From Hypericum androsaemum (lineage: Eukaryota > Streptophyta > Magnoliopsida > Malpighiales > Hypericaceae), in the NCBI GenBank assembly GCA_963995505.1, contig OZ023185.1:13837691-13901690 (forward strand): 64,000 nt of DNA, in the 5' to 3' direction. The position numbers and the translations under genes were made by a program. The notes below the pieces were generated by a model. That model saw nothing but the letters and a program-made list of their open reading frames with translations, had not been told where the DNA came from and ran no database searches. Positions 1 to 12,156 of this stretch are shown piece after piece (position 1 is the first letter of the stretch; the number at the start of each line of letters is the position of its first letter).

Positions 1-138
1 AGCCTCTTCAAATGAAGAGCCTTCTAAAACACTGGGTCCTAACAAATTAAATCAAACAAACAGAACTCGAATCCTCAATTTCCCAAAGAATAGATTCCAT
101 AAAATTCAAAACAGAATCGAGAGAAACACATTCAAATC

Positions 139-165
<27 letters not shown>
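139..165. repeat. (GA)n microsatellite
   Basis: Uninterrupted GA dinucleotides, about 13 units. Nothing else is recognised in the first 380 bases; short ORFs there have no family resemblance. Confidence 0.9.
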
Positions 166-170
<5 letters not shown>

Positions 171-509
171 AGCGGATGAGGTGGGGCGAAGTGAGGAGAC
201 ACTTGGCGCTCCAGAGTTGGTCGTTAAGGTCGGCACCGTGCCATTCCAGCTCCGTCGCCAGCCAGCCATCAATGACAATGATGCCTCCCTACTCCCTCTG
301 TTATCACGGAGGAGGGCGTATCCACCGCCGAGTGCCCCATATCTCTGTATTCTTTTTTGTATTTCTCTGGCTTGGTTTTTAATTTACTTGTATAATGGAA
401 CCAAATCTCTAGGGGCAATCGGGACAGAGAATAGAGCACGGGTTAAGCACGTGGTGAAAATAAGCCACCGACCCAAACGGTAAAGCATAATTTTAAAAAC
501 CACCGTCAC

Positions 510-996
510 CTCAATCTTGGAACGGAGATTCCCGCCCTCGGTGGCCAAGTGATGGTAAAGCATGGCCTTGCCGTTATCCTTCTTCCTCATCAAACTGGCG
601 CCGTGGAGGGACCCTAGCACTGATTGCTTGTGGGGGTCGCCAGCATCGGCTAGGGCTTGGATCTCTGCGGCGGCCTCCTTGGTCGCCCTCGGCTCCCCCT
701 GCATCACCGCCGATAACATCTTCCTCACCGCCGAGTAGTACTCGACGTCGGCAGCGGCGATCCTCCCTGTTTTTGTTGTCAGGCTCGAAGATCAGGCGCC
801 AGGTTCCCAGCTCATGCTTCGGCTTATTGTCGGAGTCGCCGAACTCGTCACACTCCGGCGGGGACGCGTCAGCGGCCGCAACGTCGGGATCGGTGGGGAT
901 CGTAGGCGGCGATGCATCCTCCTCTCTCTCTCCAGTGGAAATGAAGGGGGATTTGGGGATTGACGAAGATGGTCGAAGAACGGGAATATTTTTCAT
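510..996 (-). pseudogene. HRD3/SEL1L-like (ERAD adaptor) gene fragment, frameshifted
   Basis: Two minus-strand reading frames together resemble the N-terminal region of plant HRD3A/SEL1L, the ER membrane adaptor of the HRD1 ubiquitin ligase in ER-associated degradation. The first frame (about 855-760) carries DEFGDSD and a W-R-L-IFEPD motif. The second (about 757-512) carries YYSAVRKM, DPHKQSVLG and LYHHLATEGGN, which match the first Sel1-like repeat. A frameshift near 760 separates them. Resemblance stops abruptly near 512, after one repeat, whereas intact family members have many more Sel1 repeats, a C-terminal membrane anchor and an N-terminal signal peptide; none is present here. I read it as a truncated duplicate. 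No flanking TIRs were found to show that a transposon captured it. Confidence 0.65.
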
Positions 997-1079
997 GTGA
1001 AGGGTAATTTAGACATTTCCACCATCAAAAAAGAGGTTTACATTATGATAGTAAGATAGAATCTGGCACAAAACATTAT

Positions 1080-2485
1080 TTTGGAAGCTGAAGCTCTTGT
1101 CTACATCAGGTAGAGAGGTTATGATCAAATCTGTACTCTCTTCTATCACGTCTCTTACTTCCTGCTACCTTTGTTTCCAAGATTAATAGTTTGATTGCTC
1201 GCTTTTGGTGGTCTGGCGATGTCTCCTCCAACAAAATTCATTGGGCTAGTTGGAATAGGCTTACTTATTCTAAGAAATTTGGAGGTTTGGACTTTAAAGA
1301 CTTGAGACTATTTAACATTGCTCTATTGACTAAATAGGTTGTACAACAATCTGGAGTTCCTGTGCTTTAGGATTCTGAAAGGTCGCTATTTCCCTTTCAC
1401 TGACCTGCTCACGCCTCCCGGGGAGCTAGGCCCTCCTGGGTTTGGAGCAGCTTGGTGGTTGGTGTCGGGACGCTGTCTGATAGGATTGTTCATCACATCG
1501 GTAATGATTTATCTATGGACCGATCCATGGTTACCTGGTGTGCCAAATAATAGGGTCTCCTCCTTGCCTTCTACTGCGTTTAATGTTCATACTGTGGCTA
1601 ACCTTATATGTCCTCCTTCAGGGATCTGGAAACTCAATGTTTTGGCTTCTTTGTTCTCTCCTGATTGCCATCACTAACATACGACTATTTCGAACTGGTT
1701 TGCCTGACAGGGTCATTTGGACTCATGCTAAGGATGGCAATTTCTCTGTCAAGAATGGTTACCATGTCTTAAAACCCAAGTTACCTCCTAACTTACATAA
1801 CGCACATGTTTCTCCGTGTTTTGAGCCTTTTATCCAGGTATCTGGTCGAAGTTATGTAAGCTTCCTGTTCAACCTAAAATCAGGCACTTTATGCGCGCGG
1901 GTGGTCAAGAATTGCCTTCCTACTGCCGAAAATTTGCAGCGAAGAAATCTTGCTTCCTCTTCCTTGTGTTCTATATGTTTTTCTGCTGATGAAGATATTA
2001 TTCACTTGTTTTTCGAGTGCCCCCACGCGAAGGCGACTTAGTTTGGCAGTGTCCTTGGTCTTAGACTGTATGGCCTTTCATGTTTTAATTTTTGTGATTG
2101 GTTTGCTTCTCTCGTCAAGTTGGATTATGCTTCGAATATTTAGAACTTTCTCTCCTTGGCTGTATATATTTGTTGGGAACGTTCCCACTCTGACTGAAAC
2201 TGATTGCAAGTTGGCACATCTTCTAATTGTCGATCCGAGTCCATCTTTGGATTGGCGATTAGAGCGGCTTGCCACACATCTAAGATCGGAGCTCTCCTCC
2301 TTACCACTTTGTAATCTGGTTCTTATTAGTCGCTGTTGCTGATTGGGTTTGTAAACAGGCTAGACAAAATCTTTTTCCCTGTAATTGGGTTTACGCCCAC
2401 CCTTGTGACTTGGATGTTTTCTAGTATTCGAATTTTTTACTTAATTCTTAATATATAGTGTGTCGTTTTCCTAAAAAAAAAAGAT
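1080..2485 (+). mobile_element. 5'-truncated LINE (L1-type) remnant with poly(A) end
   Basis: Plus-strand frames, interrupted by stops and shifts, give the C-terminal part of a plant non-LTR retrotransposon polyprotein. From about 1200 there is a GGLDFKDL..FNIALL motif, the usual region after reverse transcriptase. The zinc-binding zf-RVT domain follows at about 1690-2040, with DRVIWTHAKDGNFSVKNGY and CSICFSADEDIIHLFFECP. An RNase H-like tail with DWRLERLATHLRSELSSLPL lies at about 2240-2330. The element ends in TTTTCCT followed by ten A residues at 2474-2483. Endonuclease and most of the reverse transcriptase are absent, as expected for 5' truncation. No target duplication was identified. 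Confidence 0.8.
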
Positions 2486-3996
2486 AACGATAAAGTTGCC
2501 AACTTCAATACTAAATTGAGTTTAAACTTACCATTAAAAAAATTGAGTTTAAACTAATGTAAAGACAAAATGCTCTTGCTTGCGACCAATTACAAGTTGA
2601 CCAAAAAATTCTTGGTACATTGTTTGAAATCGAGATCTGCCACTCGTTCAGCGACTTTCAGATCATGTGACGCATGAGATGACTCATGCCAATTACCGAC
2701 TTCACTTTAATGTTTGGTTCTAGAAGGTCAGAGGTACAATCCCCCAACGAAAAATAATTAATTGAGAGTTCATTTTGGACTAAATGTAGGGATTGCACAC
2801 TATTTCTATTCTCTATTTTCTTATTTTTTTTCTTACTTATGATCAATGTATTTTATCTTCTGTATTGTGACGCAACTACCTAACTTATACTCTATTTTGT
2901 TATTTTTTTTCACTTACGATTCAATGTATGACGTCTTCCTATATTGTAACACAACTATTTAATTAAGGAAATGTTTATTAAAATCACGTCCTGGAAAAAG
3001 TCAAACAAGAGTTGCTTTTATACGCGATCACGTGTCTATTATTGACTTGTTGTCTGGTTTGGACCAAAAATTGGCAAAAACTTGACCAATTGTTTGTTCA
3101 AATTAGGACGCGCTAAACTTGTTAATAATGTTAAAAATCCATTTTTCCTCAACCATGGATTTCGAATTTAGTACGGAGACAAAATAATGTTAAAAATTAG
3201 AATACATTTATTTGCCATCATTTGAAATTATGTTGAACTATAATATAAAATAGTCGATCCAGTGAATATTAGTTAGTAGCTTAAAAATAAAAATAGTTAA
3301 CGTTGGTAAGGGATACGAACTCGGTGTAAAAGGTCAAAAGGGAAGAAATTACCGTTAAAAATATATAAAGCAATTAATTCATTTTCCAGCCTTCAAAAGC
3401 ATTTCAACTTTCTTAAGAAAATGTCCCCAACTTCTAAAAGAGGAAATACTGTTGTGTTATTAATAATATATTTACCTTTAAAAAAAGGTTTTCGTGTACA
3501 TGTTAGTAGTTTAGTAATATTGCTAGAAAGAAGTTTAGTTCTTACACTCCCAAAAAACATAAGTAGTTTGGTTATCTATAATCAACTTCCTCGAGACAAA
3601 TTAATTAAGGAGACATGTACATTAACAATCGAAATATAGTACCACTTAATGTGAATAAACATGTATAAGATGGAAAATTTTATAATAGTATCTCCACATA
3701 TATGATTTGGTAGTGGTTACATACCGTTTACTTTCTCTCTTCTAGTTTCGAGTTAAAAATAAATAGTTCAAACATCACTATTTAGTATAGAAATGTCTCT
3801 GTATAAGAGTATATTATTCCCGGTCGATCAGCGACCAATATGATATACACGTACGTAGTATAATACAGTAATATCAAGGAAAAAAAATACAGAAAGCAAT
3901 CCTCCAGGATCATAAACCAAAAAAAAGATCAAAAGTGCCCAAAAAACTGAAGAATAAGCATAGTAATGTGTAAAAATCAAAGAAGCAATTAATAAA
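2486..3996. other. AT-rich intergenic DNA and 3' flank of the NHL-like gene
   Basis: No convincing gene. The plus-strand ORF at 3421-3639 has no recognisable similarity. The last few hundred bases probably hold the 3' UTR of the minus-strand gene ending at 3997. Confidence 0.5.
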
Positions 3997-4782
3997 TCAA
4001 AGTCTAAACCTGAACTTACAGCTACTATTTTTAACACTAATGGCGGTATTAGCAGACAAGTTATTGACCTCAAGGTTGCACCTAACCCTGAAATTAATCT
4101 TCATTAGCTTCAACTTGCCGACCTTAATCCTCACCGGCTGCTTAACCCTCAGCCTCAACGGAATACTCCCCGTCTCTTGCTCCTGCTCCTGAAGCGTGGT
4201 GTACAAGCCGCTGGCGTTGGCCGCCTGGCCGGTCATCGGGATGCTCAAGACGGTGGTGTTCCGGTGGCCCTGGTAGAACTTGGGCAGCGACCCGTCGCCT
4301 ATCTTTGTGTCGGTATACCACACGCCGATGTGGCTCCCTCCCTCGTAGTATATACCGATCTTCTTGTTAGGGTTTCTCGCTGTTAACGTGACGTTGAAAG
4401 TGGCCTGCAGGCTGGAGTTATCGGTGAGGTTGAACTGGGTTATGTCCATCTTGTCGATGGAGTACTTGGGTAGCTTCGGGTGGAAGACGAGGAAGAAGAC
4501 GCCCACTAAGATACCGAGGAGAACGACGATGAGCAGGAGGAGGGAAAGTGTCCAGCAAATGCACCTGCAAAAGCAGCTCCTTCTCTTCCTGGGTGGTCTA
4601 GAGTGAGTCACTGGGAAGGCACGTTGAGGCGCCGGAGGATAGGCTGGTCTGGCTGCTTCCAAAGCAGCCGGGTCGCCTTTCTCCGACGACTTCAACGTGG
4701 CCTGTGGCACCAAAGGAGCCGTCGGCTCTTGTGGTGCCTCGACATCTGGGGTCACCGGATGGACACGTTGTTGATCGGCCAT
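3997..4782 (-). CDS. NHL6-like: NDR1/HIN1-like protein (LEA_2 domain), close to NHL6
   Basis: Intact single-exon ORF of 261 residues. The N-terminus MADQQRVHPV and the following Pro-rich cytosolic stretch (TAPLVP) resemble NHL6-type proteins. A basic-Cys segment (RKRRSCFCRCICW, about 65-77) precedes one strong transmembrane helix (about 77-100). The extracytoplasmic part is a LEA_2 fold with NPNKKIGIYYEGG at about 137-149, several N-glycosylation sequons, and a C-terminal basic run ending KFRFRL. Members are plasma-membrane type II proteins linked to pathogen and abiotic-stress responses; the exact role here is inferred from family only. Length is normal for the family and no disabling change is seen. 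The start is the first ATG and fits the conserved family N-terminus. Neighbours are intergenic DNA and repeats. Confidence 0.9.
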   Translation of the reverse strand: MADQQRVHPVTPDVEAPQEPTAPLVPQATLKSSEKGDPAALEAARPAYPPAPQRAFPVTHSRPPRKRRSCFCRCICWTLSLLLLIVVLLGILVGVFFLVFHPKLPKYSIDKMDITQFNLTDNSSLQATFNVTLTARNPNKKIGIYYEGGSHIGVWYTDTKIGDGSLPKFYQGHRNTTVLSIPMTGQAANASGLYTTLQEQEQETGSIPLRLRVKQPVRIKVGKLKLMKINFRVRCNLEVNNLSANTAISVKNSSCKFRFRL

Positions 4783-4869
4783 AACCTGTAATAAAATACC
4801 GAAGAAAACGCGAATGCTTTTTAATTACTTTGTGTAGATGGGTAGCTAACAAATCCACATTAATATGCA

Positions 4870-6940
4870 AATGTATTGAGTTTTAGATTACTTGGTGTTT
4901 CGTGTGGTTATATAATAAAGCTGAATTGTGGGGTTAGGTAATTTATTCGGTCACCTGTGTAGACTGGGTCCGAAGTTTCCTTTCTTTGACTTTGTGGGTT
5001 TCCGTAGCTTTTATGTGTTCGCTTTTAACTGCAAACAATTGTTTGTTTTAATCAAAATTTTCGAACACATAGTACTGATTAGATCTTGACATAGAATTTG
5101 GTCATTATTATATGAAATTCGGATATGCATCAATCGATTCGCCCCAATAGTTGAAAAAAGCAAAAGGGAAAACTCAATTACGCGTATCTTATGTTTCACA
5201 TTTGGTGCGAACGATGGATGCCCAATATTCGCTCCAATAATATGTTTTCTTAGTCCAGCCCTCGGTCGGTGAGTTCTCACAATTTAGTAAGTTATAATTA
5301 GTTAATCAAAAAATATTTAGATTAGGTTAATCGATAAAAAAATATTATAATTTAATTGTTCAAATTTTTGAGAACAGAACAATATTAAATTTGATAAATA
5401 TTTTTTATCACATTTCAAATATTTTATCCGACTCAAATAGAGTGTTGATAAAAACGACTAATTTATTTCATGATAGCCATACTTGTCCACTTGTCAAACC
5501 CGGTTCGTACCGGGCCAAATCCAATTGCTAAACGAGATAAGGTAGGCCTAAATACGGTTACAAAACCACCGTAACAGTTAAGGTTAGAAAAATTGCGATT
5601 ACAGTTCATCAAGACTACGAATCTGAATTTTTGTTAATAAATTTTTACACCATGTATATACTAGAGTTTGAACTCTGGAACTCATTAAATTTAACATTTT
5701 CTTGTGCCATTGGATTAAATGTTAATCCATAGTTATAAACCGTCGATTATAATTAAATTGCCGGTTTGACATGAGAAGGTTACCATCAGTTTAATTGAAA
5801 GTTCTCTGATTATTTTTGATATTTGTTCAAGCATAGCCCCTAAAGTCGTTAGAAACTTAGAAATCGTAGGAAAAAGAGAAGCCGGAAAAGTGTAGATCAC
5901 ACGGTGTTTAATACACGTATGTATAATTAGAAGCTTCTTATATCCATATTATTTAATATGGCAGAATAAAGTAGCACATGACTATTCTAACCAATGCCGC
6001 GTCAATATAACATATAGTCCCCGCTTGAAAATATCTTCATTGGAAGATTATTTTGCAGGTCATTTAACTTACCGGACCAGCTCGATTCGCATCTTGTGAG
6101 AATGTAAATGCGCGTAAGCCAGTTTTTACAATATAAATGAGTATAACCTTCTTGACTTTCTCGCCGCAGCAACAAAGAGTCATGTGATTGTTTAGGTATT
6201 TAATTTTTTTAAAGATAAAATTTTATATTATGATTATAATTATCAGAATTTGAATCATAGACCTCCTTGAATAGTAAATTTCTGTGTCCCGTTAGTGTAA
6301 ATACCCTTTCACTTGTATAGGTATTTATATTTGTTACAATATATCTGGCTTTTCAATTTTTTCCGCTTGCACAAAATATATGTCATCCATTAATTTAAGA
6401 GAAAATATGATAAAATCGGTAATATTTAGATTCAAATTTGGATGTAGATGAGCTTGAAAGTGTCCGAATTAGAGTCCAAATGTATTCTACGCAGATAAAA
6501 CTAGTTATATGACATGACATGCCGATAAAATTAGTGACATGACATAATACAAGTGATAGTTCAAGTATGTAAGGTTAGCAGTTGTAACTCAGTTATCAAA
6601 TAAAATATTTTTCACATAATCATAAAATTTAGAACGAGCAATTAGTGTGAAACCGCATAATATTAAAACATATTATGACTTTAAAAAAATTAGAAAATAG
6701 ATTTTTAATCAAGCCACGATAGACTTGGACAATATTTTTTTTAAAGTTCATTTTACTATCTTGTATTATAGCGGAAATCACATAAGTATCTGCTTAAAAC
6801 ACATCATTTTTACAAGTGATTTTAATTTAAATTTTTTTGACTCAATTGATTCGTTTTAAATAACAAAATACTAATATAATTTTTTTGCTATATCACAACT
6901 TACTGTGAATATAACTGAAAATTTTGTTACCTCAAATCAC
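4870..6940. other. AT-rich intergenic region
   Basis: Upstream region of the NHL-like gene followed by AT-rich DNA. I see no gene, clear transposon ends or RNA gene here; the promoter of the minus-strand gene should lie at its left end. Confidence 0.5.
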
Positions 6941-6944
6941 CTTC

Positions 6945-8105
6945 GGAAAAATCCCACCCTCTCTCTAAAATTAAGAGAGAGGTTCTCTCCCTAGAGGAGC
7001 ATTCTACCCATTTAGGGCTTTCTCTATTTTAGATCTCACTGGTGCTCATCCGTCTTCTTCCTCTAAATTTCAGCTTTATTCCTTTAGACTCCAATCTTCT
7101 CACCACCGCCTAACCCGAAGCTAAACCCTAGCCACCTAAAACCATCCCCCAGCTTTCGTTCGCCCAACCTAAACCCACCAGCACCTTTGACCACTCGACC
7201 CACTGGCCCAATCTCAGGTTACAGCAAAGGCCGTAACGCTCATCGTTAGTCTAAGGTCACTTGAGGCTTTACTACCCCTAGTCAGAGTCCAGGTCGAATC
7301 GCTCTCCACTGTCTATGTCGCTACTCTTTTTTTTTCTCTACTGCCCTTGTCCACCAGAGCTCAGGCCACCGCTTCCTCCTCACCACCGAGGCCTAGCCGA
7401 AGCTCGGGCTTCCTCCTCTTCACCGAGCCACCCAGCCACAACCTTCGTTCGAGTTCATAGCCACGTCCTTGACAACCTTGGCCTCTGTCTCAGCCCCATC
7501 GCTTCACTCGAGTCCTGGCCCACCTCCAACCGAGGCAGAGGCGGTCATTCACAGGCACCCGGGGGCTGGTCTCTGTAGACCACCCCTTAGTTGATTGTGT
7601 CTTTTAATATTTTTATTTATACCTTATTTTTTTCTGTCTAAGTTTATTTTATGTTGTTTTGCTTCAGTTTAGTGTAGTTCAATGATAGTATGTGTCTTGT
7701 TGTTGTTTGTTCTTTCTAGTTTTTGCTTGGATCAATCTAAGCTTAATTGTAGACCTTTTCAGATTTTGATACATGTCCGGTGGTTGCAGGTGGATAAACT
7801 TATCTCAGTCTTGTTCAACCTTGACTCTCATTTACGTTCATCTCATATGCATTTTCCCACGAGGTTGCGTCTATAATGTAACCTCGTGGTTATAAGTCGA
7901 TGCGCTTCTCAGAAGCTTTTTGCTTTGGATGTTGGCTCTCTAGCTTCTTGTCCATCCTTCGTTGCCACCCATGCCACTCTGTTACTTTCGGATTAATTTT
8001 TATCTTCTTTTTGGCGTCTTCGTACCTTAATATATTTCTTTTTTCTGTATTGTAACACATTTATATAATATAGCATTCGCGCCGCCCTTCTAGAAAAATA
8101 AAATT
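6945..8105 (+). mobile_element. Non-coding LINE-like element (tentative)
   Basis: A GC-rich segment beginning with CTCTCTCTAAAATTAAGAGAG resembles a plant L1 5' UTR. It is followed by a T-rich segment that ends TATATAATATAG..TCGCGCCGCCCTTCT and then A-rich sequence, much like the 3' tail of the LINE ending at 2483. There is no coding domain between them. It may be an internally deleted LINE or a SINE-like derivative. Target duplications were not found. Confidence 0.35.
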
Positions 8106-9128
8106 TTTGATTAGGTCACTATAGAAAAAGTCCATTTTAGTACCATATGGTTTGTATATTTGACGCATAAGATTTTATAGTTTAAGACTTATCAAAAAGG
8201 TCCCTGTGATTTCTGAAACACATTAATTAAAGGCTCGGATAGCTCCCTGAGCCTTGTCGGAATGATGTCATTTTTTGGCATACGTGGTATGCAATTGTTA
8301 ACCCAAAATTGCTGATGTGGCGTGAAGACAAATTTTCAAACAATACCACTGTTGTTTGTATTAAAAAAAAATCCTCCGTCTTCCTCCGCGCTCTCCATCT
8401 TCAAAACTAAAAAAAATCCACCCAACAATCCTCTAATTCCGACAACAACAAGCACAAAAGATCACATCTTTACTATCCAAATAAGCTCAAGAAGGGTAGA
8501 GACGTAAACCAGAAACCCAAAACACAACACCATAGTAAGCCTTTGCCTTTTCCAACAATGGGTTAAACACGCAATTGCGGCCCCTATCAGTAACTATGGA
8601 GCACCTTCTAAAATTAAGCAGAATAAGGTTCAACTATCAAGTAATCGCCATTGACCAGATCCAATCCATCAGACCTACGGTTACAACAAACATAAATAAG
8701 ATTTAGAAGATTCTCAAAAGGTGTGGTATCCGCAGCCATCAGAATGAACTAAAAAATACCCTTGTTCATCATTTTGGTATTTTCAAGTCACCACCAACAA
8801 AAATTTCAACAGAACCCAGCATCAGTATCATCCAATTGAAGCCCTAAACAAAAATAATAAATAGAGAGTTAGATAGAGAGGGAAGAAAATAATAAAACTT
8901 AATTGGCACCCTTCTTTGGTTGTTTATAGTGAGCTCAAGTTGTAGTGAGCATCTTGAGCGACCAAATTCATTATCGTGGTGTTTAGGGATTGATTCGCCA
9001 AAGGGTATGGCTCTCTTAGTCGTTGAATCAGTAAAAATCAAAGAGTGAAAAGAAAGAGAGGAAGCAAAACCCTAATCCCAAATCGAATCAGGGGGAATTG
9101 AGGAGATGGAATCGAGCAGGAGGGTATG

Positions 9129-10686
9129 TGATGAGTGTCCAAAATACTTATTTGACTAGGCCATTTTAGTATCATTTTAGGTTGTTTTGAGTCTGTTTGT
9201 GTTTGAGTCTTGAGTCTTTTAGTCCATTTTAGGCCCGTTACCTTGAATGGACTCAGTCGTTGAGTCTTTTGTGATTTTAGGAGGAGTCCAGAGTGGAGTT
9301 GAGAAGAGAGGAAAAGTCAATGCCATATCGTGACCAGACCCGTAAAGGGGTCCCAAAGCATGTGCACTATAAGCTGTCGTTTTTAGAGCAAAACACCCAT
9401 ACTAAAACCTACACTCCCATACAGGTCCAGACCAAAGCCACGCGAAGAAGGAGATAAGAAGAAGACCAAAAGACTTGCGCAAATTTGAAGCCAAGTGGCC
9501 TAAGTCATACGGAGCACTCGATGACCAAAGCCGGACAAAGAAAGATAAATTTGCACGAAGTTGCATACCATGCAAATATACACAGATCCGAGCGGCTTCC
9601 AATTTTTGGATAACTTCCTATTTTAAGTTGTCTACCCTTGGTAGGCACGCACATCTGGGACCATACACATAAAGGATTATTCCTGACAGGGACTGTTATA
9701 GATATTTTGCCATCTTTTGTCTTTTATCTTTTAAGGCAAGAGGGTGGGACTCTATTTAGACCCACATTGCATTTACCCTAGTTAGCTTTTGGAGGCCATA
9801 GCCTAGGTCTTTTGGAGAGGGCTTTCTCGTCGGTAGATAGGAGGGCAGGAACAGTGCCAGAGATGGATGCGCGGAGGAGCTTCGCATGACTAAGCCTTCT
9901 CTTACCCTTATCTTTGTCATCGCTTATGACATTTTATGTTTTTTTTATCTATTCATTTCATGAATTGTGAGTATAGTTTTCTTGGGTCGGGTGCTCCAAG
10001 TGCATCCAACTAGCTAGGTAATGAAATGAGCTTTAATCCTTAGAGAACATATTAGCTTGAGGTCTTAATGCTTCTAGACTAGATGGACGTAGGTTGAGCT
10101 TAATGGTGAGAGCATTATGATTTGATCTACATACTCACTAGATGATCGAGTGAGAACCCGAAGTGTGAGGGCGAAGGGAGACCATGTAAAGGGATAGCTA
10201 GTAGACTAGATGAAATCATGGAGTGCGAGCGCAAAGAAAGGGAGGCTAGTTGTCTATAAGGTGGAGCATTAGTGAGTTGGATCAGAAATGGTGACTCCAG
10301 GCCCAAGCGATGAGCTATCGGGGTTGACAACCAGATTACATGTCCATGTAATGCTAGGAGTTATCACTCGAGACCTGGATTTGACGGTGTGAAGAGCGAG
10401 AGCGAAGCATCGTTGCCATAGAAACCCCTAGACCCCAACGATCTTAGTAAAGCCCACAAATTACCTAGTTAGGAAGGTTGCACGAAAGGTGCCTGATCCA
10501 TCTTTCCATTTATAGCCTTGAGTTATTTTTTTCATTTGCGCACACACCGCCACAAAAGCTACAAAAACAGATACGTCCTAGATCAACCTTACAAATTGAT
10601 AAGGCGACCCTAAAATTACTCCGTGTGAGTTCGACAACCTTACTTAATCTTTGCTGCAAGGTTAACGTAAAAAATCTGCCGCTTCA
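9129..10686. mobile_element. Solo LTR (1558 bp, Gypsy-like) nested in the MULE
   Basis: Begins TGATGAGTGTCC and ends CCGCTTCA, so it has TG..CA termini. It is flanked by a perfect 5-bp duplication GTATG (9124-9128 and 10687-10691). There is no internal coding domain, which indicates LTR-LTR recombination. Length and composition suggest a Tat/Athila-type Gypsy LTR; this family assignment is inference. Confidence 0.85.
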
Positions 10687-10862
10687 GTATGCCTTCCTTC
10701 TGATCTTTCACTATCTTCTGCCAATTTTTTCTTTCCACTTGCTAAGTGTTAAGACCTTTTAGTCTGTAGTTTCTGTTTGGTTTATGATGACGAAAAAGTA
10801 GTTTGTTGTTCACTTTTGTTCGTAGGTGATGGTTTAGAGAGGTGGATGGTTCGACAGAGATT

Positions 10863-11080
10863 TTTGGCATATTTGGTTATTGGGTAATGGTTTTGAGATA
10901 ATTTTTTTCTCCCAAAAGTATTTGTTGTAGAATCTATTATCAGCAACGAAGTTGACTTGGAACTATTGGTAGCTCAAAACAAAGCTGTTTTAGACATCTC
11001 AAAATGAGGAGTAGTTGATCTCGTCAAGCTTGATTTTATTTTTGGCATATTTGGTTATTGGGTGATGGTTTTGAGATTAA
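10863..11080 (+). repeat. Pair of about 37-bp direct repeats
   Basis: TTTTTGGCATATTTGGTTAT and the bases after it (GGGTRATGGTTTTGAGAT) occur at about 10863-10900 and again at about 11040-11077 inside the MULE, some 178 bp apart. The second copy differs by one base and is a local duplication. Confidence 0.8.
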
Positions 11081-12156
11081 TTTTTTCTTTGTCTTATTTG
11101 ATTTTTTTAGGTTTTGAAGCTGGAGAGGGGTAGGGTAAAGAAGAAAGAAGAAGAGGGTTTTTGAATAAATACAAAGAAATGGGGGATCAACAACTTTGAG
11201 TTAAGAATTAATCCTACGTGGCATGTCACATTTGTCACAAAAATGACGCCGTTCTTACGCGGCAAGCACCAAGGATGTTGACTAGGCTTGGGAGTTATCA
11301 AAACTTTAATTGATGTGTTCTGAAAACCACAATCACCTTTTTGATGAATTTTAAACCATAAACCCTTACACGTCAAACGTGCAAACCAGAAAGTATCAAA
11401 GTAAATTTTTTTCTGGTCACTATTTGTTATTTTTTTCAAATTGTAATGAACAAATTATCTAAGGGCAAATTATTCTTAGGTCCGTGGTCTATATCATAAT
11501 TACTAATATGGTCTCTATTATTTGAAAACTAATTTTGTCGTCCCTACTCTTTATTTAAATATTGGTCTCGGGTCCCTAGCTCACGTCAGCGATTAGTTTA
11601 TTATTATTTTAACCATTAAATGACTATTTTACCCTCATGATTCATCTTTGATATGAATTCTAGCAGCTTTATAAAGTTCCAATTTGACCAATTGTGAGAG
11701 CATGTGCAAAGTGCTTCAAGTTACAATTTAGCGGGCTGATTTCCAAGCTTATATCGAAGAGTTTGACTCAAATGAGTTTATTGAAGTCCAATGTGGCTTC
11801 ACGAAATTCACATTGAAATGGGGCATTCACTCATGTGGCTCGAAAGTTTAGTTTTAGCTATTAGTTTTGATTAAGAAATTATATTCTAGCAACTTTTGGT
11901 TTAATTATACTTGATAATCACGTTTCTAGCCTTCCTAAAAGGCATAGATTTGATTCTTTTTTAATTTCTCTTTATAGCTACATTGTTTTCTTTTTAGGAG
12001 TTGTTTGATTATGAATCTCTTTGTAATATTGAGCCTATTTATAGAGGTTTGTGCAATGAGAAGAGGCAAAATATTTTGATTGAAAAAAACTTGAGCATTG
12101 TTCTTTCTTGGTTCTACAAAACTGTTCGAACACATCAGAGCAATTTCGTTGAGTTC

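Larger units (their letters stand above)
8123..11414. mobile_element. Non-autonomous Mutator-like element (MULE) with long degenerate TIRs
   Basis: A perfect 9-bp duplication GGTCACTAT flanks the element (8114-8122 and 11415-11423), the Mutator-superfamily hallmark. Ends are AGAAAAAGTCCATTTTAGTA on the left and the reverse complement of AGAAAAAAATTTACTTTGAT on the right. Inverted similarity continues inward for roughly 250-300 bp, including TATCAAAAAGGT/CATCAAAAAGGT and ATTAATTAAAG/ATCAATTAAAG. No transposase is visible. A solo LTR sits inside (9129-10686), so the original element was about 1.7 kb. Interior ORFs have no recognised family. Confidence 0.88.

Noticed and set aside
3421..3639. 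72-codon plus-strand ORF
   Set aside because: AT-rich chance ORF without motif, splice context or neighbours supporting it.
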